Below are positions 34,222 through 46,971 of a DNA stretch of 64,000 nt, one piece after another (the stretch's first letter is position 1; each line of letters opens with the position of its first letter). The stretch is taken from NCBI GenBank assembly GCA_030760725.1, contig JASWHV010000016.1, forward strand, positions 15,801,084-15,865,083. Reading direction: 5' to 3'. The notes below the pieces were generated by a model. That model saw nothing but the letters and a program-made list of their open reading frames with translations, was not told the origin of the DNA and did no database searches. This DNA comes from Neostapfia colusana (lineage: Eukaryota > Streptophyta > Magnoliopsida > Poales > Poaceae). The position numbers and the translations under genes were made by a program.

Positions 34222-35008
34222 GGAGCCCCTTTGCCCGAAGGAGTCTTCGAGAGGACGTTGCTGCGGCCCATAGCCCGGCCTGCCGAGCCGGGTGAAGGGG
34301 GCTGGACCAGCACCTCGACGCTGGCGGTCCCGGCGGCCCTGCAGCCATGGACGCCACCAAGGATCGTAAGCGTCACTGGGGACTCCGTGCAACCTAGCGC
34401 TCAAGATCCAGAAGCTCAAGTCAGACCCGATGCATGGATCACGGAGATCCGGGACTACTTGAAAGACAACATCCTCCCTGATGAACGTGTATCCGCTGAA
34501 CGGATCGTGCGCATGGCTAAGAGGTACGCGCTGGTAGAAGGGGATCTCTACCGGCGTGGCGCCAACCACGTCCTATTGCGGTGCATAACCAAGGGGGAAG
34601 GCTGCGACTTGCTCGCTGAAATCCATGGAGGTGAATGTGGGAGTCGCTCTTCCTCACACACGCTTGTCGGTAAAGCCTTTCGGCATGGCTTCTACTGGCC
34701 GACAGCACTCTAGGATGCCGTCAAGCTGGTCGAGAGCTGCAAGGCGTGCCAGTTCCACGCCAAGCAGATTCATACACCGGCTCAGGCGGTTCAGATGATC
34801 CCGCCCTCATGGCCATTCGCCGTATGGGGGTTGGACATCCTGGACCATTCCCCAGAGCCGTCGGGGGATTCCGGTACCTCTACGTCGCCATCGACAAGTT
34901 CACCAAGTGGCCGGAAGCCACACCCGTCGTGACCATCAACAAGCAATCCACAGTAAAGTTCATCAAGTCGACCGTCTGCCGGTTCGGGGTCCCGAACAGA
35001 ATCATCAC
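34222..35008 (+). pseudogene. pol: Element F integrase, N-terminal part
   Basis: Plus strand. Begins in the linker after RNase H, then DAWITEIRDYLKDNILPDER and the integrase zinc region (ESCKACQFHAKQIHTPAQ). The first catalytic Asp is in FAVWGLDIL. A TAG at 34711-34713 and a frameshift near 34840 break it; the other frame carries GGFRYLYVAIDKFTKWPEAT and VPNRIIT. The sequence is cut by element E exactly before the second catalytic Asp and resumes at 55716. Tat-type integrase without chromodomain. Confidence 0.85.
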
Positions 35009-36092
35009 TGTCGAAGTGTGTGGTCGACACTTCCCCCGGACCTGCTCTGGGTAGCCCGCGGAGGTTCTTATTCGGAGGGGCTAGTCGCTTGTGGAGAGCT
35101 TCAGCGTAAGGGACGAGTGAGGGAGAAGCTTGACACGACGAGTTTTACGTGGTTCGGGCTGCCGGAGCGTAAAACCCTACGTCCACGGTGAGCAGAGGTG
35201 CTCGCGGTATTGCTTGTTGCCTAGAACCGGAGTCCTGAGCTTGAGGGTGAGTTATGTCTAGGGTGCAAGTTGCTGGAGTGCGAACCCTTGCTAACTTTCC
35301 TACCCGAGCCTTTCATAGTCCAAGGCTCGAGCGGCTTACAAGGGGGGCCCGGGACCCGACAAGTGGTCCAGGGGAGATTGCATGCCGACTATCGTATCTC
35401 CAGTTATGTTGGTAGTTGTCTCTAGCGAAGGCTTCCGAGTCTTCGTTCTGCCGCCCCACCCATGCCGCAAGCTAGCCGTAGTGGTTGATGACGGCGGGGG
35501 CGGCAGGGGATGTCTTGTCGCTGTGTTTATTGGCTGGCAGGTTCTGACACGGCGCGCTAGTCTGCGATGCGACTGGGCGCAACTGCACCTGACAGAGGCG
35601 TGCTCTGTGTCTTAGCGTCTTGGGAAGGTGCGGGCCTTGAATACCTTATACGGGCAAGGTATGGTGCGTCTTTACACCTGCAGCCTACCGCGCGGGGGTA
35701 GGCAGCGCCGTCCTGCTGGCCACGTGGCGGGCCCGGAGCTCTCCTTTGAGGGGAGGGAGGTCTGGCCCCGCGGGACACGTGGAGCCTTCGGACCTCTCCC
35801 CGCGGAGGGGGAGGTCCGGCTTCTGTCGGCCACGTGGCGGGCCCGAAGCTCTCCTCTGAGGAGAGGGAGGTCCGGCCCCGCGAGACACGTGGCGCCTTCG
35901 GAGCTCTCCCCGCTGAGGGGGGAGGTCCGTCTGCTGCTGGCCACGTGGCGGGCCCGGAGCTCTCCTTTGAGGAGAGGGAGGTCCAGCCCCGCTGGACACG
36001 TGGCGCCTTCGGAGCTCTCCCTACGGAGAAGGGCGAGATCCTTAGGCATTTTCCCTTGTGCGCGGGGGTACCCCATATCGAGGGTACCGACA
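35009..36092 (-). repeat. Element E 3' LTR (minus sense)
   Basis: 1,084 bp. The TATA position reads CTATGAAAGG (35309-35318), a one-base change from the intact box in the other E LTR. CACGTG tandem repeats at about 35718-36035. The adjoining GTGGCCCCCGGGCCCATCTC (36093 on) matches the inverse of the sequence preceding the F 3' LTR at 63867, confirming the natural 3' junction. Confidence 0.9.
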
Positions 36093-36583
36093 GTGGCCCC
36101 CGGGCCCATCTCAGTGGGATAACGAGCCCGAGGTGGGGCCTCCGTCTCTTATTTTCCGTGCACTTCCTCTAAGTCCCGCATTGACCGCTACCGGAGCACG
36201 AACAGTCGCGGGATCGTGGGAGCATGCGCCCACTTGATGGTTGCTTTTACTGCGGCGGTTCCCAAGGCTGCCACTTCTACATGTTGCGGCGCTTTCTTCG
36301 GGAACCGCCGAAGCGCCTTGTCGTCTCGTCTTCTTGGGAGACTGACTCCTTGACCCACCTCTTCAGCTGGGCGGCTTGGGTCCACCTTTCATCGGCGCTC
36401 GGTCTTGGAGCCGAACTGGTTGCCCATGGGGTGTATTCGAAGAGTTTCGAGTTGCTTCGAATCGCACCCGGGAAGTTTTAAAAAGGGGACCTTGCCCACA
36501 TCAGGGCTTCCCTTCGCACTTCCCAGTGCTTTTCCTTGGATTCTTGCACCCTTGTCTTCCCTGTCGTCGAGCTCTTCCCTGTC
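36093..36583 (+). promoter_or_regulatory. Antisense-gene 5' region in E, with promoter-like box at 36476-36486
   Basis: Between the LTR and the antisense ATG. GAAGTTTTAAAAAGGGGACC contains a TATA-like TTTTAAAAAGG about 100 bases before the ATG at 36584. Element F keeps the same box (reversed, 63473-63483) at the same distance from its antisense ATG. Similar sequence flanks it in both elements, and no other function is evident. Confidence 0.45.
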
Positions 36584-38346
36584 ATGGCTTCCAACCCGCC
36601 CCCAGAGAAGAAGCGCGCTCGATCTCCTCCGGTGGCGGCGTCTGCACCAAGTCAGGGATACAGGGTGCCTGCACCTCCTGCTTCTGGATATAGCGCTCCG
36701 TCCGGTGGCGATCCCAAGAGGTCCCGGGCTCATCATCCTGACGGGACTCCTCTTAAGCGACAATAGGCCGAAGGTACCCGGACGTCGCACCTCCCTCCTC
36801 AAGCAGTGGAGTCTCCAGGGAACTTGTTGATGTGTCGAGGGGAGCTTCTGGAGCGTCCCCTGCTCCGTCAGTCCAGGCGACTGCGGAGCGGCCGTCTGTG
36901 GCGACGACGGGCTCTGGAGGTCCTACCCCGGCTCGAAAGTCGGGGTTCAGGGCTCGCTGGAGTGTTCGCGCTTCTCGGCCATCCCTGACTGATGGGGAGT
37001 CTGTGCTGTTGCGCTCAGAAACCGAGACAGTTGCCACGGCCCCAAAGCCAGCGTGAGTTCCGTCTGTTCCGGTCTGCCCGGATTCTATGCCTGCGCCAAT
37101 TTCTTCGACTCGTCCCTCTCCACCGGCTGAGGGGCTAGCTGTTAGTGAGGTTTCGGCGGGTCCTGCTGATGAGGTCCCTGTGCCGGCTTCTCCTGACCGG
37201 CATCTCATCCCGGCCCCCATCGCGTCATCTTTTCTTGAGGACGATGTGATGGAAGAGATCGGGGGTGCCGCTCCAGCCTCCGCTGCCCCACTGCCCCTGG
37301 TGGATGCCTTCGTGCTTGCCCAAGCGAGCGTCCGACAGGTCCTGGCCGTGCTTGGTCGTGAGCGGGAGGAGCAGACGGTCGAGAGGGATCGCCTCCTCAT
37401 CTGGGGGAACCTTTTGCAGGAACGGACCACGAAGGTCAAGGGCGAGCTCGACTCTAGGAGATAATTGCTTGACATCATGGAAGCGCTCCTCAACCGGCAG
37501 AAGCGGGCTGTCGACCGTCTGGACTCCAAGACGCGGCGGCTCCACAGGGAGGCCCTTGAGGTGCATGCCCAGGCCGAGGAGAGCCTCTCTACCGTGGAGG
37601 AGGTGCGGCAAAGGTTGGAGCGCCGTAAGCGTGCCATTGAGGACCAGGAGCGCTCCACGGCAGCCGAGGCGAAGAGGGTCACCGCGCGGCTGGCGGCAGG
37701 CGAGGACGACCTGCGAGCTCGGGCCAGGGAGCTAGAGACCCAGAGGGCTGACCTTGCCATGAGGGAGGAGCAGGTCTCCCGGGAACGTCAGGCGATCATG
37801 GATCAGGAGCTGGCTGTTGACTTCTGGGCTTCAGAGCTGGAGCGGCTTGCCCAGTCTCTCCGCCTTCGGGAAAGCTCCCTGGCGGCCAAGGAGAAGGAAT
37901 CCTCCGAGGGAAGCCGTGACGCCCTGCGAGCAGCCCGCCGCGAGGTAGAGGAGCTCTTGGCTTCGCGGTCCTCCGAGGCCCGTGCGGTCTCGAGCTTAGT
38001 CGACCAGGCGGGGTCCGCCTTGGTCCCTCTTGGCTTCAGCCTGGTGAAGGCGGCGTCTCCTGCGCTGAAGGTGGCTGAAGTGATCCCCGCACTGGAGTCA
38101 CTCGGCGCCAAGCTGAGCAGGCTGGACTCGGTGGTCGCCAGTGAGCGTGAGCCAGAGGGACGGGGCCTGGCCTTGGAGGTTGCTACGCATGTGTTGACAT
38201 GCTTCAGGAGTCGGCACCCTTCTTTCTCATTGGAGCCAGCGAGAGAGGGCCCTGCCACGGAGCGGGAGGAGACCGCCAAGGCTGAAGTTGGGGATGTGGC
38301 CGCTCTTGTAGCCTCCAGGTTCCGGCGCGAGCCAGGGGGACCCTAG
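36584..38346 (+). pseudogene. Element E antisense ORF, lacking its N-terminal domain
   Basis: Plus strand, opposite to E's own genes. MASNPPPEKKRARSPP starts at 36584 and stops at TAG near 36764. A second frame (36832 on) continues through a Pro/Ser-rich part, with stops at about 37054 and TAA at 37462-37464. A long coiled coil follows (37465-38346; LNRQKRAVDRLDSKTRRLHR, heptad-rich Glu/Arg/Leu) and ends REPGGP. The F copy shows that MASN should be followed by a Transposase_28-like domain, which E has lost by deletion. Its function is unknown; Tat-type elements are known to carry antisense extra ORFs. Confidence 0.75.
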
Positions 38347-38798
38347 GGCTTGTTTCTTTCTTTTTATCGAGTCTGTAGTCCAGCTCATGGAGCCATGAAT
38401 AAATAGACTCTCTTGAATATTTGTGCCTGTGATGCTTTTGTCTTCTTCTTGGTTTTGCCTGGCCGAGCCCTTAGCTCCGCAAGGTACTCAGAGGCCTTCA
38501 CTGATCTCGAAGCTCTGCACAGACACCTTCCCCGGGTCCTTACTGTATTAAGGGCCCCGGAGGTCTCCGGAGCTCACCCCATGAGGATGGGGGGGGGTCC
38601 GGATCCGTCGGCCACATGGCGGGCACGTAGCTCCCCTCTAAGGAGAGGGAGGTCCGGCCCCGCGGGACACGTGGAGCCTTCGGAGCCCCCCCCCCCCCCG
38701 GAGGGGGAGGTCCGGCTTCCGCCGGCCACGTGGCGAGTCCGGAGCTCCTCCTGAGGAGGCGGGAGCTCCGGCCCCGCTGGACACGTGGGGCCTTCGGG
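38347..38798 (+). repeat. E antisense 3' end and internal CACGTG repeat array
   Basis: AATAAATAGAC at about 38398 may serve as a poly(A) signal for the antisense transcript. From about 38600 the same roughly 56-bp units as in the LTRs appear (GACACGTGGAGCCTTCGGAG, GGCCACGTGGCGAGTCCGGA), with a run of C at 38688-38698. Element C interrupts the array at 38799. Confidence 0.65.
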
Positions 38799-41700
38799 TG
38801 TCACACCCGGTTTTTCCGAAGAAACAACCAAGTGAATATCACATGTATGCCAGGATCATTTTCTCATACATGTGATGACAAATAGTGAAGCATCATTTAT
38901 TACAAGCCAGGTGTCGAATATAAATAAGTCTTACATCGCAAATGTCTCAATGGACACTAATGCTTCATCACAAGTAAATAAACTAGCAGCGGAATATTAT
39001 TCTTTAGGGCTCCATCACAGGCGTTGCCCGGGGGTCTTCATGAACCTAAAATCCTTCCTCGGGTCCAAAATCTTGGTCATTATACACCACCTCATTATCT
39101 TGACCTGAGCAGCAATATAAACCAACAAATATGCAAGGTTGAGTACCAATGGTGCTCAGCAAGTGTGGGAAAATTATATCATGCATGGCTAGAACAAGGA
39201 AAGGTTGAACTCATGGTTAAAGCACTACGCAATTAATACCTATCACCTTAGCTTATTAAGCACCTTCATTACTACACAGGTGAAATGGTCCCAATCTCCC
39301 ATCCCATCATCATAACCAAATAACCATAACATCATTTCCAATGTTAAGCTCCCCGCTTAACATCCACAACTTCCAAAAACCTTCACTCCTCTAATCATGA
39401 ATAAGTCCAGGCCGCTCTTAACCGTGAGCACGGCTGTCAAGACAGTTTTGACTCTGCAGAGTTTGTACCACTGTACCCACAAGTAGTGATTTCATCCCCC
39501 GTTGCCGGGTGGACTAAAAGAACCTCCATTATGCCAGTGGCTACGATCCACATTCACACTTCCCAGGTGTGCGGCCAGGAGATCACTACGAAGCCTTTAC
39601 AAAGGGATTCCCGACGAGCGTGGGCCCACTGAGGTTTCACCCCTAACAGCATACAAGAGGCTCCAACCCCGCTGCAGTGGCCCCCTCTTGAGCCTTGTGG
39701 TTCATATGGTAGTCCAGCTGACACCTAATCCCCGCACCATCCAACACACCCATACTACGCCGGGGATACACCTAATTAATTGGCCAAGCTGCCCCATCTC
39801 AGCATGTGGTTGGCACTGTAAAGCCGGGTTACATGCTCCATGAACCGGTCCTTAGGATCCAGGCAAGTACTAAACACAAACCCCAGTCTCGTGCACCCAG
39901 CACACAACCAAAACATCCAACTTGCCTTGATCCCTACCTCTACATAACTCACAATGTCTCATTCAAGAGTATGGTAATATAAACTGATGATCTCATGTCC
40001 CAAATATCCCATTCTAAGCATGGCTAAGCATATGCATGGAAATAAATGACATGGTAAAATAAATCCCAACCCAAGCTACAAGGAAACAGGGTAATGCAAT
40101 TCTAGGGAAACTTCCTAGCATGGGTTTCATATTTAACTTGACAATGCAAATAATTCTATCTACACATCCTAGCATAGGATCAAAGTGGTCAAGGACACTT
40201 GCCTCCTTCTTGCTGCTCTTGAAATTGGTAGTCCTGATCTTGGAAAGGGTTAACTTGCTCTTGAGCAGGTTCTACTTCATACCATCACACATAGCAAAAG
40301 AAGAACAACAATCATAAGACATAGTTCACACTTCTTACTTCATACAAACCACACATTCATATTTATAAAAGTTCTTTACCATTATATGTGTTGTGGTTAC
40401 TTTATGTGTGTTGAGTTGTGGCTTGCATGCACTTTTAACCATGTATATATGATTCCTACTTTTGTGTCCACATTTATACTTGCATACAATGTGCCTTCAC
40501 AATTTCTATCAACCCTAAACTGAATTCTTTGTATTTTAGAAACCCCATTTATCATTTACTAGTTGCTATATTTTCAGATTTATATTCCTATGCATAATTG
40601 TGTATTTTATTATTAAATTAGTAATACACATCACCTAAACAGATTAGGTTCTGGTCCTAAATAATTTAAAATCATATTTTGACCATGGCTTATGATGTAT
40701 ACTATTTCATAATTATTTTCCCTATTTTTCTATAACTATTCTTTACTTAAAAATGTGTCCCTATACTAATAAATGTGAATAATAGATAAAACAGATTTAT
40801 TTCAGCCCAAAAATATATTTTTATCTCACTCCAAAGTTTTCTAAGTACTGAGAAAGTTTTTTAATAAATTTTGACAATTATGTTTGTCCCCCTTTTTAAT
40901 TTTTAAACACTAGTTACATATTCAATTTTTTAAATTAAATACTAAACAGGGCTAAAATAATGAATTCACCCCATTACAGGGTCTATAATATTATTTTCAT
41001 AATTTCCAGGGGTCTAGCTACACTTATCAGAGGTGTTTTTCCTAATTTTTATTAAGTCCAGGGGCTAAAACTGATTTTTAAATGAATTTACATGATTTTC
41101 TGGAGTTCCAGGGGCTAGATCTGAAGTTTCCGGGGCTAGCTCTCAATTCCAGAGAACCCCAGGGGGTAGCACGTAAGAATTCCTGTCTTTATAACGTGGG
41201 GCTGACGTGGACCGTCCGATTTTAAACCGACGGCTGAGATTATAACATCGAACCGGTACGCGGGGTTTTAAAGTCTACCGTGCGATTTAAAATAAACGGC
41301 GCACAAGCGGCCATGTCGCTCTGATCGAGCGCGGGCGGCGCTGCCGGCGGCGCACGGCGGCGGGAAGCGGCGATCTCGCCGGAAAGTTTCGGATCTTCGA
41401 GAATTCTGCCTAGAACTGTGACCTTATGGCCTAGATCGGTAGAGGGGAGGTCAGTGATCTCACCTCGGGGGTTTTCTCGAGCTCGGGGGTCCTGGAAAGT
41501 GATCGGCGGCGAGGTCCGAGGCAAAACCACGGCGAAGCTCGTCGGCGCTGGGTTTACACCGTAAGTCTTCGGGTTTTCTGCACCTGCAAAGTTCCCCGGA
41601 GGCGGTGGATCAAGACCAGCGAGTTAGATCAGAGTTTCCGAGCTTAGATCGGCCAGAATTCACCGGCGAAGTCTCGGTGCTCACCGGAGTGAAAATCGGC

Positions 41701-42155
41701 GATCGCGTGAGGAAAACTGATCGGATCGGGGGTTTTTATAGCCGGGGGAGGGCGGTGGGTCTGTTGTGATCGAGTTGGAGTCCTCCGGGTCCAGAATTCG
41801 AGCGACGGGACGCGGTTTCCGGTCGGTTGCGATCGCGCGCGCTCGGGGGAGAAGTCCGGGGTCGCGGGGGCTCAGGGTTAGGGATGACAGGTGGGTCCCA
41901 CCCGTCGGTGAGAGGCAGCGCGGCGCGCGCGGGGGCGGGCTGCGCGGGAGTAGCTGGGCCGACTGGCGGGTTTCGGCCCACTGGCCGGTTTTTTTCCCGT
42001 TTTCCTTTTTCTTTTTCCATTTCTTTTCTGTTTTGAGTATAATTTGAATTCCAGTTTGAATTTGAATTTTTGCAAAACATGCAACACGTCCAAAAAATTT
42101 TAAATTCCCCTCTAAACATGGTTAAGAGTTTTGAATCAAAATTTGGGGTGTTACA
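38799..42155 (-). repeat. Element C 3' LTR
   Basis: 3,357 bp. Reversed poly(A) signal at 38897-38902 and reversed TATA at about 41733-41741. Small-ORF exon b is at 39046-39104 and exon a at 40203-40271 on the minus strand. Both are open and in phase, with several residue changes from B (EPAQEQVNPFQDQDYQFQ) but the same stop. Confidence 0.94.
39046..40271 (-). other. Candidate spliced small ORF inside the C 3' LTR
   Basis: Exons 40203-40271 (69 nt) and 39046-39104 on the minus strand. Same acceptor, GC donor, phase and stop as in B. The substitutions between B and C leave the frame open. Confidence 0.42.
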
Positions 42156-42169
42156 GCTCTACCCCCCTT
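42156..42169 (-). promoter_or_regulatory. Element C polypurine tract
   Basis: Reversed AAGGGGGGTAGAGC next to the 3' LTR, identical to B. Confidence 0.88.
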
Positions 42170-42200
42170 AAAAGAAATCTCGTCCTCGAGATTGGTGTTT

Positions 42201-45200
42201 CTAAGAAAACAATTCCGGAAATTGTGCCTTAAGCTCATCTTCCCGTTCCCAGGTGGCTTCCTCTTCTGAGTGATGCTTCCACTGCACCTTGCACATCCGG
42301 ATTCTTTTATTTCTGGTGAGGCGTTCCATCGTCTCCAAAATCTTGTATGGTTGCTCGGCATAAGACAAATCTTCAGCTACATCCACTTCATTCATGGGTA
42401 ACACCTCCTCAGGCGTCCTCAGACATTTCTTGAGTTGTGACACATGGAATACATCGTGCACGTCCGATAGATGAACCGGTAACTCTAGTTGGTACGCCAC
42501 TTCGCCTTTTCTTTCCAAAACTTGAAAGGGTCCGATGTATCGAGGCGACAACTTCCCTTTCACCTTGAACCGACGAAGTCCTCTGATAGGGGACACCTTG
42601 AGATAAACATAGTCTCCCACATTGAAAATGAGCTCTCTTCTTCGTACATCAGCATAACTCTTCTGGCGTGTTTGTGCTATCCTCAAGTTGTTGCGAATCT
42701 CCCTCACCTTCGCTTCGGCTTCTTGTAGCACTTCTGGACCAAACACTTTACTTTCTCCTGTTTGGTTCCAAAATAGGGGAGTTCTGCACTTCCTTCCATA
42801 CAAAGCTTCAAACGGTGACATCTTCATACTAGCTTGATAACTGTTGTTATAGGAAAACTCCGCATACGGTAAGTTCTTGTCCCAACTCCTATTGTTTTTG
42901 AGTGCACATGCCCTTAACATATCTTCAAGGATCTGATTGGTTCTCTCCGTCTGCCCGTCAGTTTGGGGATGATAGGCAGAGCTGAAATTCAGATGGGTTC
43001 CCATGGTTTCATGCAACTTTTGCCAAAACCTCGAGGTGAACTGTGTCCCTCGGTCCGACACTATCTTTTTTGGCACTCCATGGTAACACACGATCCTTGA
43101 CATATACAATTCTGCCAATTTGGATCCGCTGTAGCTTTCTTTCACGGGGATGAAATGAGCTACCTTGGTTAGCCTATCAATAATGACCCATATCGAATCA
43201 TACCCGGATTGGGTCCTAGGCAGTCCCACGACAAAATCCATGTTGATTTCTTCCCACTTCCATTCAGGCACTTTGAGTGGTTGCAATAATCCCGCGGGTC
43301 GTTGATGTTCAGCTTTCACCAACTGACATGTGTCACATAGGGCAACATGTTCCGCGACATCTCGCTTCATGCCATACCACCAATACCTGCCTTTGAGGTC
43401 CTGGTACATCTTCGTACTCCCAGGATGAATGGAATAGTCAGAATCGTGAGCCTCCTTCAAAATTATTTCACGGATCTCTTTTACTTCTGGCACACAGATC
43501 CTTTTCCCGTGCCACACCGTTCCCTGTTCATCCTCTCTAAAACCAGGAGTTTTATTTTCCTTAATGAGTTGTCTGATCTCTTGTATCTTCTCATCATTCT
43601 TTTGGCCCTCGCGTATGTCTTGCTCGAGTGTGGAGTCCACTTCCATGGCGATGGCTTCACCACTATTTACTAGACATAGATTGAGCCTTATAACCTCGTC
43701 CTTCAATTCTGCAGGCATGTCCTTCAAGCTCAACTTATTGATCTGCACTTTCCGACTCAAAGCATCGGCCACGACGTTTGCTTTCCCGGGATGATAGTTG
43801 ATGCCCACATCAAAGTCATTGATTAGCTCTAACCATCTCCTTTGTCTGAGGTTGAGATCTGGCTGTGTGAATATATACTTCAAACTCTTATGATCCGTAT
43901 ATATCTCTGTCCTCTTCCCCATCAAATAGTGCCGCCAAATTTTCAACGCGTGTACCACTGCAGCTAGTTCTAGGTCATGTGTAGGATAGTTCTTCTCGTG
44001 CTTCCGAAGCTGCCGGGATGCATATGCCACGACATGTCCTTCTTGCATGAGAACACATCCCAACCCATTCCCAGAGGCATCGCAGTACACTGTGAAATTC
44101 TTCTGCATATCTGGCATAACCAACACTGGGGCTGTTGTCAATCTCTTATTTAGCTCTTGAAAGCTCGTCTCGCACTGTGGCGTCCAGGTGAATGTGATTC
44201 CCTTCTCCAACAGTTTGGTGAGAGGTCTCGAGATCTTGGAGAATCCCTCAATAAACCGTCGATAGTATCCAGCCAATACCAAAAAGCTTCGAACTTCCCC
44301 GACATTTTCAGGGGTCTTCCACTTCTGGATATCCTCGATTTTGGCGGGATCTACGGAGATTCCTCCCTCCGAGATTATATGTCCTAAAAAGGGAACTCTC
44401 TTCAGCCAAAACTCACACTTGCTCAACTTGGCATATAGTTGGTGTTCTCTCAGCCTCTGTAACACCAACCTTAGATGTTTCTCATGTTCTTCTTCATTTT
44501 TGGAGAAGACGAGAATATCATCTATGAAAACCACCACAAATTTGTCCAGATATTCCATGAATACCTTGTTCATAAGGTACATGAAATATGCCGGGGCATT
44601 GGTTAGCCCAAAAGGCATGACAGTGTATTCATACAGTCCGTACCGAGATACGAAAGCTGTCTTGGGAATATCTGATTGCCTTATCTTGAGCTGGTGGTAT
44701 CCTGACCTGAGATCAATTTTCGAGAACACACAAGCTCCCCTCAACTGATCAAACAAGTCTTCAATGCGAGGCAATGGGTACTTGTTCTTGATGGTTACCT
44801 CATTCAAGGCACGGTAATCCACGCATAACCTTTGGGTTCCGTCTTTCTTAGGCACAAATATCACCGGAGCTCCCCATGGTGAGGAACTAGGGCGAATATA
44901 CCCCTTCTCTGTCAATTCTCTCAAATGATCCTTGAGCTCTTCTAGCTGCTTGGAGTCCATTCGATAAGGTCTCTTGTATATCGGGGCTGTTCCCGGTACT
45001 AGCTCAATTGCGAATTCCACGTCACGGTCGGGAGGCATACCTGGCAATTCCTCCGGAAAAACATCTGGATATTCCCTGATGGTCCTGATTTCCTCAACTT
45101 TCACCTCCACTTGATTTAATTTAATGTCCCTCCTAGGCTCGTGTATTGTTATGAACTTTACTCTGGTACCACTGGGGTGAGTTAATTTCACCGTTCTGGT

Positions 45201-46670
45201 CGAACAATGGATGATTCCTTTATGTTTGGTTAACCAATCCATACCCAAAATAATATCTATCCCTTGTGAATCTATCACTATGAGGTTAGCAGTAAATACT
45301 ACCCCATTAATGTCTAGGCTCACTTTGGGACACACTTGTCTTGTCCTTATTTCTCCACCTGGAGAGTTTACGGCTAGCATATGGTTCATTTGTGTGGTTG
45401 CTAGGTCATGCTTCTTAACAAACCCTTGAGCAATGAACGAGTGGGTAGCACCAGAATCAAACAGCAGAGTTGCAAGGTGTAAATTGGCAGGAAACTTACC
45501 AACTACCACGTCGGGTGCCTCTTGTGCTTCCTCCATAGTGACATGGTTCACCCGTCCTCTTACTACATTCTGCTGTTGTGGCGGCGCAGGCTTCTTCTTT
45601 GGGCATTTATGGGCGTAGTGCCCCACTTCACCACAGCTGAAACATTGCACCCCAACCTTAGGTGCTTGGCCCTTGTTGTCTTGGGGTTGGTTCGGGGGTC
45701 CTTGCACTGCTGGTCAAGGTGGATATGCGGGGCGAGGCTGCTGCACAAACTGACGTGGCGGCTGTGCTGGTGCCGCGGGTGGCCTGTAGTTTGGGTTGTA
45801 CCCTCTTGGTGCTGAATAGGGTACCGCAGCACGGCTTGTCTGCCCCGTAGGTTGCTGCATCATACGTGGGCGGGTGTTGCTCCCTGAGGCCTGATGTGAC
45901 CACCCCGCCTTCCTCTTATTCTCATTTTCCAGGTCCTTTAGCTTCCTTTCCACCACAAATGCTCTGTCCACCATCTTTTGAAATCTTTCATACTCGTTGG
46001 AGGACATTGCACACTGCATTTCTGCGGTAAGCCCTTCCACAAAACAATCTTGTTTTTGCTCATCGGTCTCTATGTCTCGTGGAGCATAACGGGATAGTTG
46101 AGTAAATTTAGTGAGGTATTCCCTCACAGTCATGTTTCCCTGCTGCAGTCCCAAAAACTCCTTTCTCTTGTTTTTGAGTTCACCTCTTGGGATGTAGTGG
46201 TTGCGGAAGCTACGCTTAAACTCTTCCCAAGTGATGTTCTCAGGGTCATGATGGGCGGCCACGTAGACGGTCCACCAATCAGCAGCAGGTCCCTGCAATT
46301 GATGAGAGGCAAACAGCACCCTCTCATACCCTTGGCATTGTATTATCCTCATCTTACTTTCAATGGTCTTCAGCCAATCATATGCCTCCAGGGGTTCAAC
46401 AGCACTTGCAAACTTTGGAGGTTGAGTTCCTAGAAACTCACTCATCCTTGGTTGGCGTGGTGCAGCTTGTGGAGGTGGAACTTGATGCAAGTTGGCCACC
46501 ACTTGAGTCAAGTTCTGGATAAGCTGATTTTGATTCTCCAGCATTTGGTGGAGAGGATCAACTTCTTCACGGCGACCACCCCTGTCCTGGCCTCCCGAAA
46601 GATGAGGGTTGCATGCCTCATCATTGTTGTTGGCGGGGTTGGCAGCACGTCCTTTTCCTCTTCCGGCCAT
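42201..46670 (-). pseudogene. gag-pol: Element C gag-pol polyprotein, full length with one nonsense codon
   Basis: Minus strand, ATG at 46670, stop at 42201-42203; 4,470 bases as in B. The only break is TGA at 45714-45716 (codon 319), between the gag core and the zinc knuckle, where B reads CGA. Downstream domains are all open: knuckle CFSCGEVGHYAHKC, protease LFDSGATHSF, RT FIDDIL, RNase H YCDASG, integrase with HHCC and DD35E residues, chromodomain. At the position of B's nonsense codon, C keeps CGA (near 43302). Some replacements look mildly unusual, for example SFLVLAGYY where B has SFLGLAGYY. Confidence 0.95.
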
Positions 46671-46971
46671 CTGGCAGAATCAACCAATGTTAATTGGAAA
46701 TCATTTAGTATCACTTTACTACTTTCATTTGTTTGTACTTTGAAGTGTTGAGGCTTTGTTATACTTTTACGAGGGTTCATATCTCACACCAAATAAATGC
46801 ACTATTATTTCCTGTGGGTTCACACACCAAAGCAAAACAATCTGAAGACGAGGCTGTGGACAATTGCTCATGGCTTCCACAACTCACGTCACACACCAAG
46901 CATTATCACACCATTAACTATGTAACGACTCGACTACTCGACCTCTTGCTAGCTAAGGGAAAGACTCTACA

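Noticed and set aside
38575..38798. Possible extra solo Tat LTR next to element C
   Set aside because: Only the repeat units are present. There are no TGTC...GACA termini or TSD, and F has the same array at the equivalent internal position.
38872..39236. Short open frames at the start of the C 3' LTR and repeated at 48043
   Set aside because: They run antisense through the LTR's own poly(A) region and the reversed exon b. They are identical only because the LTRs are identical.
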